Of a stretch of 61,864 nucleotides of DNA, positions 56,618 through 61,864 are shown in pieces; within the stretch, counting starts at the first letter, position 1; every line of letters begins with the position of its first letter. The translations under genes and the position numbers were made by a program. The notes under the pieces were generated by a model. It did no database searches, had not been told where the DNA came from, and was given only the letters and a program-made list of their open reading frames with translations. The DNA is from an uncultured Puniceicoccaceae bacterium (lineage in GTDB: Bacteria > Verrucomicrobiota > Verrucomicrobiia > Opitutales > Coraliomargaritaceae), in contig CAJQOS010000019.1 of the NCBI GenBank assembly GCA_905479975.1, forward strand, positions 1 through 61,864, given 5' to 3'.

Positions 56618-57352
56618 TCAGCACCCTTCCCCTTCCTCCCCCGAGCGCGAGGCAAACGACACGCCGAGTGCAAGCCCCGCGAGCAGTAACACGACCATCA
56701 CATTGCCACCCGTTGCGCGGCTCGCAGTGCGCTCGCCGCGGAGTTCGATGATCAGGTCGGCGCGGTCGTTAATCTGTAGTGAGCGTGAGAAGGTGGCCAC
56801 ATTGCCTTGCTGCGGCAACACTGTCTGAATGGACATTGGACTGACGGGCACGGCTTGCTGTTGATCGATCAAACGCGCAGCCAGCAGCCGCAATGTGTTG
56901 TTCTCTTCTTCCGAATTTCCGCGCAAGACATCCTTCACCATTTTGTCGGTGTAATTCATCAGCTGCGACTCATCGATCGCAATTTGCTCGTTGGCCTGCA
57001 CCACCCCACGATTATCGTTCATAAATACATTACGGCGATTTGCTAAGGCGAACAACGCCTGCTCCTCACGCACATTTTTCAACTGCACACGGGCGTCTTC
57101 ATTCAGCGCATCATCAAACTGCGACAGGTTATAGGCACTGGAAAATGCCTGACGAGCCTCCTGCTGCTTGCCCATTTCCAGCAAACTATTGGCTTCCGAC
57201 AAATAGCCCTCCGCCTTCTGCTTTTGCACCATACGGTTCTGCTGCTCTGATTGCATATAGCTGGAGAGATCGGTGACACGGCCACGACGCACTTCGACTC
57301 GATCCTGCGTCATGTTGCCCTCCCACTCTTCGATCTCCCATGTTTCGGGATA
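56618..57352 (-). pseudogene. broken giant gene, part 3 (C-terminal part)
   Basis: This stretch encodes the C-terminal part with one terminal membrane helix ('GGNVMVVLLLAGLALGVSFAS'). It can be read from an ATG at 57313, but the codons before it (YPETWEIEEWEGN) run in the same frame, without interruption, up to a TAA at 57353-57355. The TAA ends part 2, whose last residues (LENISWAL) join naturally to this text. The TAA is therefore an in-frame nonsense codon inside one gene, and this is not an independent gene. The product would carry a coiled-coil-like central region (EQQNRMVQKQKAEGYLSEA). Confidence 0.75.
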
Positions 57353-58831
57353 TTAGAGTGCCCAGGATATATTCTCTAACGGCAGATCCAGTTGCGGGCC
57401 ACGCAGGCTCGCGCGTAAGTCACGGCGATCCTCGATCACAGATTGCGTGGAATAGAAAAACTCAACCGTCACATCGGCACCTGCTACTGAGTTTGCTTCC
57501 AACTGTAGCAGCACATCACTCCCCTCACGCCATGGCCATGCACTTTGCTGATTCACAAAGCCAAACCAAAACTCACTATCTGCAGGCAACGTGATCCGCA
57601 GCATCCGCTTATCACCGGGGTCCAATTGCAAGGCCACCTTCGTCAACATCGCCCCCTTACCGGAAAGCACCGAGGTCAGCTGCACATCACGCACTTGCGC
57701 TGGCACCAACTCGACGACTTCATGCCGCTTCACATCCAGCACGAGACTTACGTCCGGCCGCAGCAGACGATACACATGCGAGGCTTCCTCTACTTTCAAA
57801 TCACCTCGCAGTTTTGACGCAATCATCTGTGCTTCCGCTTTCTGCAGCGCGTCGCCTTGCAACTGCGGCACGAGCTGCAGTCGCCCGCGTGGCAACAAGG
57901 TGAGATAGCCGGACTGCTGATTCACTCCCAAAGCCTCGACGGCTTGCACTGATAATTGATCCGGTTGATCGGGTGTTGGAATTTGATACGATAGCTCAAC
58001 GACAAACGCACCCACCATTTTTTGGTTCAACGTCACCGTCCACTCACTCGACAGATCTTCTTGATGATCTGCCACCGCATCACCGGAAAACTGCACACCG
58101 AGCGCACCTTCGGGCAAACGGAAGCGCTGCTCACGGATACCGGCATTCTCGACGAGGAAATTAAAGCGCGCCTTCACATCCACCATGCCACTGCGAATTG
58201 CGACCGACTGCACGCGCTCCACTTCGACCCACGGATCGACACGCTCCACATCAAAGACCAGTTGAGCGCTCTCGTTGAGAATACGGAAGAGCATCATTTT
58301 CTGACGCGACATGCCCGCCTCCGCCGGATCCATTTGAATGGCAGCCACACGCTCTGTTGGGTTCAAGCGATACCCCAGTTCAGGCACCAGCGCCAGCGTG
58401 CCGCTATGGCGCCCCGCTCCCTCAAGCTGTAGAATACTCGGCGCAAAGGAGACTTGATCCCCCAGCCCTGGGCCGGAGAGCCCCACATTTAAAACAACCG
58501 AACCTTGAGTCTTGCCCTTCAAATGCAGCTGCAACGAGCGTGTGCCATCCGCAGCGGTCGACTCATTCCAATGGCTCAATTGCTTGCCCGAAACCGACTC
58601 CACATCGTAATCCGCAGGAATCGGCAGGCTCAACTTAAATACACCAGCCCGATTGACCTGCGCCTGTATTTCCGCGCGTAGCAAAATACGATCCTCCCCG
58701 AGCGAAAGCGTCTGCTGCGAGGTGACACGCACATCCGGCAGCACTGCTAAAGCTTGCACATCCAACGAGCCCGAATCCGCACTCCATCGATATGCCCGAC
58801 GCACCACCGGCACGCGCCCCAAATGCGCCAA
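57353..58831 (-). pseudogene. broken giant gene, part 2 (middle part)
   Basis: A 492-codon frame rich in beta strands. It overlaps part 1 by 85 bases in a different frame. The text of part 1 stops making sense at NLEDSLPL; read in this frame the same DNA gives FPAAYAQQLAHLGRV. Joining 'NLED' to 'FPAAYAQQ' needs one more T in the run GATTCCC (near 58848-58854), so a one-base deletion or sequencing error explains the break. The start assigned at 58831 is thus artificial. Confidence 0.75.
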
Positions 58832-61710
58832 CTGCTGCGCGTAAGCGGCAGGGAATCTTCTAAATTCAACGTCGTCGCTCCCTGCGGGTCGACCTCGCCA
58901 ATTTGCACTTCCTCATCCGTGGCCAACGCGACTAGCCCTAACTGGCTGGCAGCACCGAGCACACGTGGCGATTCCACCGCTCGTCCATACGGCAGCTCTC
59001 CGGATGCATATTGCGAGAAAACCGAGACTTCGAACTCTGACAATTGCACGGGTTGAAAATACAACATCAACTCACGCGCTTCTGGATCAAACTGCCAGTT
59101 CACCATGTGCTTCGCCTGCACCGCGGTAATCGTCATAGCCTCAGGAACCTTCAGTTTCAAACTATCCAACTGCCCTTGTGCCAAGCGCACACGATACTGA
59201 TGATAGCCGCTAATCAACCCAGACAACGGCGTGAACAAATCAAAGCTTTCCGCATGATAGACCGCTGCCTCTTGACTGCTATCGCGGCGCTCCGGCTGCC
59301 ATGTAATTGCAATCTGACTGGATGGCTTGAACACCAGATCAAACCGCATCGTCCCCTTCGGTGCCTTCATTGATTGCACGGTGACTGCCTGCTCAGACAG
59401 CAGTGTCATATTTGTATTCGACAACTGGAGTCTCGCTTGATTGCTCAACACCAGACCAGTCGGCAATTGAATCCGCGACTCCCCGCCGTTCGCCACGGCA
59501 ACAGGCACCCGATAGCGATACTTCAACTCATAGGTTCCTGCAGACTCGGCCTCCAACTGATAACGAATCTGCGAACCGATATCCTTTTGGCTCAGTCGTA
59601 GTCCTTCCGGCAATTCCGAAGTCTTCAGCAATGTCGCCGGCGAACGCAGAAACGTATAAGTCTGCCCCGCTTCCGCCACCCAAGTTAACTCGGCCTCAAC
59701 ATGTGCGAATCCATCTGCAACCTCGATCACCTGAGTGAGCTCTTGCGCAAGCACACCTGCGGGCTGCGGCAACGCAACCTTCGATGCTTCCAAGGTCTGA
59801 CTCGGCGCAAACGGCAGCAGTATTACCGCAAGCAGAAGCGCTACATGCGCACAGCCACCAAACAAATACTTCGCACAGAAAGGACGCATCACATGCACCA
59901 CGAAAAACAGAATCAGGCAGGCAATGAATAATTCAGATCCGGCAAATCCACTCAATGCCGCGAGAAAGACGCACAACCACCCAGCCGACAATAGCAGCTC
60001 GCGGCGCTGAGTCGTCGTCATTGCGTAACACCACAGAGCAATCCCAATCACAGCTGGCCACAGTGCCACAAACCCGAGCTCCGTCTCATCGTAAGAACGA
60101 TTTTCGATCTCTAAGCTCAAGGGCTGCGATGACAACTCGATCGGCGTGCGCAAGGTAATCGAATTCTGCAATCCACTCGACTGCGGACTATTCTGACTCA
60201 AGGCCAAGCCGAAGAAAACCAGCGCCACCAAACTACCGATCAACAGAAAGATTTTGAACAGTCGTGAAAAGAGCCGTTGCCGCCCTGAGCCACACACGAA
60301 TGAGCGCGCTAACACGATGCTGATCGAGCCACTTAGCAATAGCAGTAATAACGCGACACGTAGATGACGCCGCTCCCCTGCCAGCACGCCGCGCAACCAA
60401 CTAAATCCGTCCGTTGCAGGACTCAATTGTGCAGAGCTGATATCACCTCCCTGGTAGCGCAAGCCGTAGCCCGGATCCGAATCCAACTGCCAATTCACAA
60501 TCAACGAAGGCGCGAACAAGGCCGGCGCAGTGATCACGAGCTTCGCTGGGTTATCCGCCTTTGAGGCGAGTTCCAATTTCACTGGCACCGCACGATTCGG
60601 ATCCTGCCCCGCAGGCAACGGCAACAAGAGACCGTCGGCCACAGAGATGGGACTCACCTTCTCGCCCCCAACCAGTGCCGACCAAATACGGTGCCCCTCC
60701 GGCACCTGCATGCGAAAGTGTGTCTGCCCCTTGCTCTTGAGCATCAAATCGACAGCAGTCAGGATCTCACCATCGCGCGAGATCTGTGTCTTTAATTCTG
60801 CGAAATCAATCACTTGATCCATGCCTGCTGCCTGCGCAAAGGACTTGAGCTCTAGGTCAACTTGCATTGGACGCGCCGTGTATTGAAACGCCGCCAACAC
60901 TTTGGAGTCATACAGCAAACGAAACTCGGAAGGGATTTCGTTCGGTTCCAAGCGTAACAATCCAGAACTCGACTCCACCGCATCCAGCGCAAACGGAAAG
61001 TTACTCACCACCACTACATAGCCCTGCTCAGAAGCAACTCCCTGCGGCGCGACACCCGTAAAGGCGACACGCTCACCTTGCGGTTCAAACTGCGACTCAT
61101 ACGTAGCGAGTAAGGTATACGCACCCGCCGCTGGCGTATGTAGCTCGACCGCATACAGCCCCTCGCCCAGCGGCGACCAGCCACGCACATCGCGCCCAAC
61201 GAAATCCAGATTCTGCATCGCCTCTGGAACTTGTATTTGAAATTCTGATACAGGCGCGCCAGAAATAATAAAGTTCATCACCGAACTACCATAGATGCGC
61301 CCCTCGCCGACCGAATACAAATGCAGGGCATCGGCTTGGATCGCTTGCGGGAGTTGCTCGACATCCAACGTCGCCGACCAATCGACTTCACGCAGTCGCA
61401 GAGCGACCTGTAAGTTCGTCACGGTCTTCGGAAAGAAATTTGGGGCCTGCTCACTCAGACCTTCGATGCTTTGCACACGAGCACGCAAGCCGGGATCAAC
61501 CGACACGCCGACATGCCCACGCACATTTTTAACAGCCTGCGCCTGAAAGCTCGGTAGTGCCCACGCTCCAGCCGAGAGCTTGCTATTATCTTCCAGCTCC
61601 AACTCGATCACTTGACGTCCCGAAATCGGCTTTGAAAAAACGGGCTCTTCAGCAAAATCTATGGGTGAACTTCGGCTCAGGCAAGTCTCCAAGTTGATGC
61701 AATAGAGCAA
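58747..61710 (-). pseudogene. broken giant gene, part 1 (N-terminal remnant with membrane helices)
   Basis: A 987-codon frame. The first ~450 residues look extracytoplasmic and beta-rich. Then come about five to six membrane helices (about residues 460-640: 'LRVALLLLLLSGSISIVLA', 'LFKIFLLIGSLVALVFFGLAL', 'FVALWPAVIGIALWCYA', 'LLLSAGWLCVFLAALSGF', 'LLLAVILLPFA'), followed by another beta-rich half. There is no signal peptide and no good start; the TTG at 61710 only marks the first codon after a stop. The original 5' end is missing, probably replaced by other DNA near 61660. No family recognised. Confidence 0.75.
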
Positions 61711-61717
61711 CTTTCAT
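61649..61717 (-). other. 22-codon ORF resembling the start of a medium-chain dehydrogenase
   Basis: On the minus strand ATG at 61717 opens a frame reading MKVALLHQLGDLPEPKF, which has the look of the N-terminus of a zinc-type alcohol dehydrogenase or quinone oxidoreductase. It stops after 22 codons, in a different frame from the giant gene. It may be a gene fragment joined to the giant gene by a deletion between the IS and the gene. This is a weak call based on a short match. Confidence 0.3.
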
Positions 61718-61726
61718 GATATCAAA

Positions 61727-61864
61727 GGGTTCTTCGAGATTTTCAGTGGGTAGCTTGTTTATTCTTCAAAATATCAATTTTCCCGGCAACGAAGTATAGC
61801 ATAGTGATTAAGTTATCTGGGTTTCTAAATCCTCTGGCTTTTCGTTTGACCGCTGAGAAGACCG
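61727..61864 (-). mobile_element. right end of an insertion sequence (ISL3-like), partial
   Basis: The transposase 3' end is followed by a terminal sequence beginning GGGTTCTTCGAGATTTTCAG at 61727 (plus strand reading). It has the look of an ISL3-family inverted repeat, although the other end is outside the window. The 8 bases at 61719-61726 (atatcaaa) would be the target duplication if the family assignment is right. Confidence 0.6.
61743..61864 (-). CDS. transposase, C-terminal part only (window edge)
   Basis: The minus-strand frame from the window edge reads VFSAVKRKARGFRNPDNL followed by ITMLYFVAGKIDILKNKQATH and a TGA at 61743-61745. 'KxKARGFRN' plus 'ITMLYFVAGK' is the usual C-terminus of ISL3-family (IS204/IS1001/IS1096/IS1165) transposases. 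The catalytic DDE part lies beyond the window, so activity cannot be judged. Confidence 0.7.
   Translation of the reverse strand, partial: VFSAVKRKARGFRNPDNLITMLYFVAGKIDILKNKQATH

Noticed and set aside
58840-58860. Programmed -1 frameshift in the giant gene
   Set aside because: No X-XXY-YYZ slippery heptamer is present at the join, and two other lesions affect the same gene. Loss of one T is the simpler explanation.

Overview
The window looks like a chromosomal piece of a Gram-negative, probably marine bacterium of the Verrucomicrobiota, class Opitutae (Coraliomargarita-like). This is inferred from gene content and protein style, not from a database search. The supporting signs are lipid A/core-type sugar genes, lipoprotein and outer-membrane genes, an archaeal-type ProRS, a XylR-like AraC regulator, a four-helix-bundle (S23) cassette, and Asp/Glu-rich proteins with moderately high GC. 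No 16S or other rRNA is present, so the placement is tentative.

Layout. 1-0.4 kb: an intact tRNA-Ile2(CAU) next to a truncated copy. 0.4-2.9 kb: DUF493, a MsrA lipoprotein, a membrane-anchored NUC1-fold protein without its catalytic motif, and a small unknown protein. 2.9-8.6 kb (minus strand): proS, a small membrane protein, serS, a WaaP-like kinase, a GT9 heptosyltransferase, a 50-residue coupled ORF and a chimeric remnant fusing an acyltransferase start to a GT9 end. 8.8-16.5 kb: a periplasmic nitrate reductase island. yecH, an unknown gene, napF, a tetraheme NapB-like gene, napA and napD read leftward. A tetraheme cytochrome, NrfC- and NrfD-like proteins and an Rrf2 regulator read rightward. 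16.6-21.7 kb: ArsR regulator, old yellow enzyme with a palindromic operator, HNH protein, parvulin, miaA and a YkgJ protein. 21.7-25.6 kb: a repeat-rich gap, the GDP-fucose genes fcl and gmd, and a XylR-like regulator. 25.7-29.4 kb: VOC protein, then hemH-hemX/ccsA-hemA behind a hexamer repeat. 29.5-34 kb: lipoprotein, PAS histidine kinase, S23 cassette, stand-alone coaB, VC0807 protein. 34.1-44.7 kb: gltA, hisH, hisB, hisC, an outer-membrane DUF481-type protein, pyk, hisD, a LolA-like protein and guaA. 44.8-49.9 kb: a zinc-ribbon membrane protein and a secreted protein/lipoprotein/ABCG transporter group. 50.1-56.5 kb: DinG-like helicase, PP2C phosphatase, TPR protein, DUF1294 and an AddB-like nuclease. 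56.6-61.7 kb: one very large envelope-protein gene broken by an in-frame stop, a frameshift and loss of its 5' end. 61.7 kb to the edge: the end of an ISL3-like insertion sequence.

How it works together. Most genes are housekeeping: translation, histidine, heme, GMP, central carbon and envelope sugars. The most distinctive functional unit is the nitrate reductase island. It has no NapC in view. Electrons are inferred to run from quinol through NrfD/NrfC and the tetraheme cytochrome, then through a NapB-like protein whose diheme module is duplicated, to NapA. An Rrf2 protein with three clustered cysteines is the likely local sensor.

The window also shows repeated signs of genome decay and small mobile or repeat elements: a truncated tRNA, a chimeric LPS gene, a DUF3313 fragment, the broken giant gene beside an IS, a two-copy inverted-repeat family and several hexanucleotide repeats. 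No CRISPR array, prophage or rRNA operon was seen.
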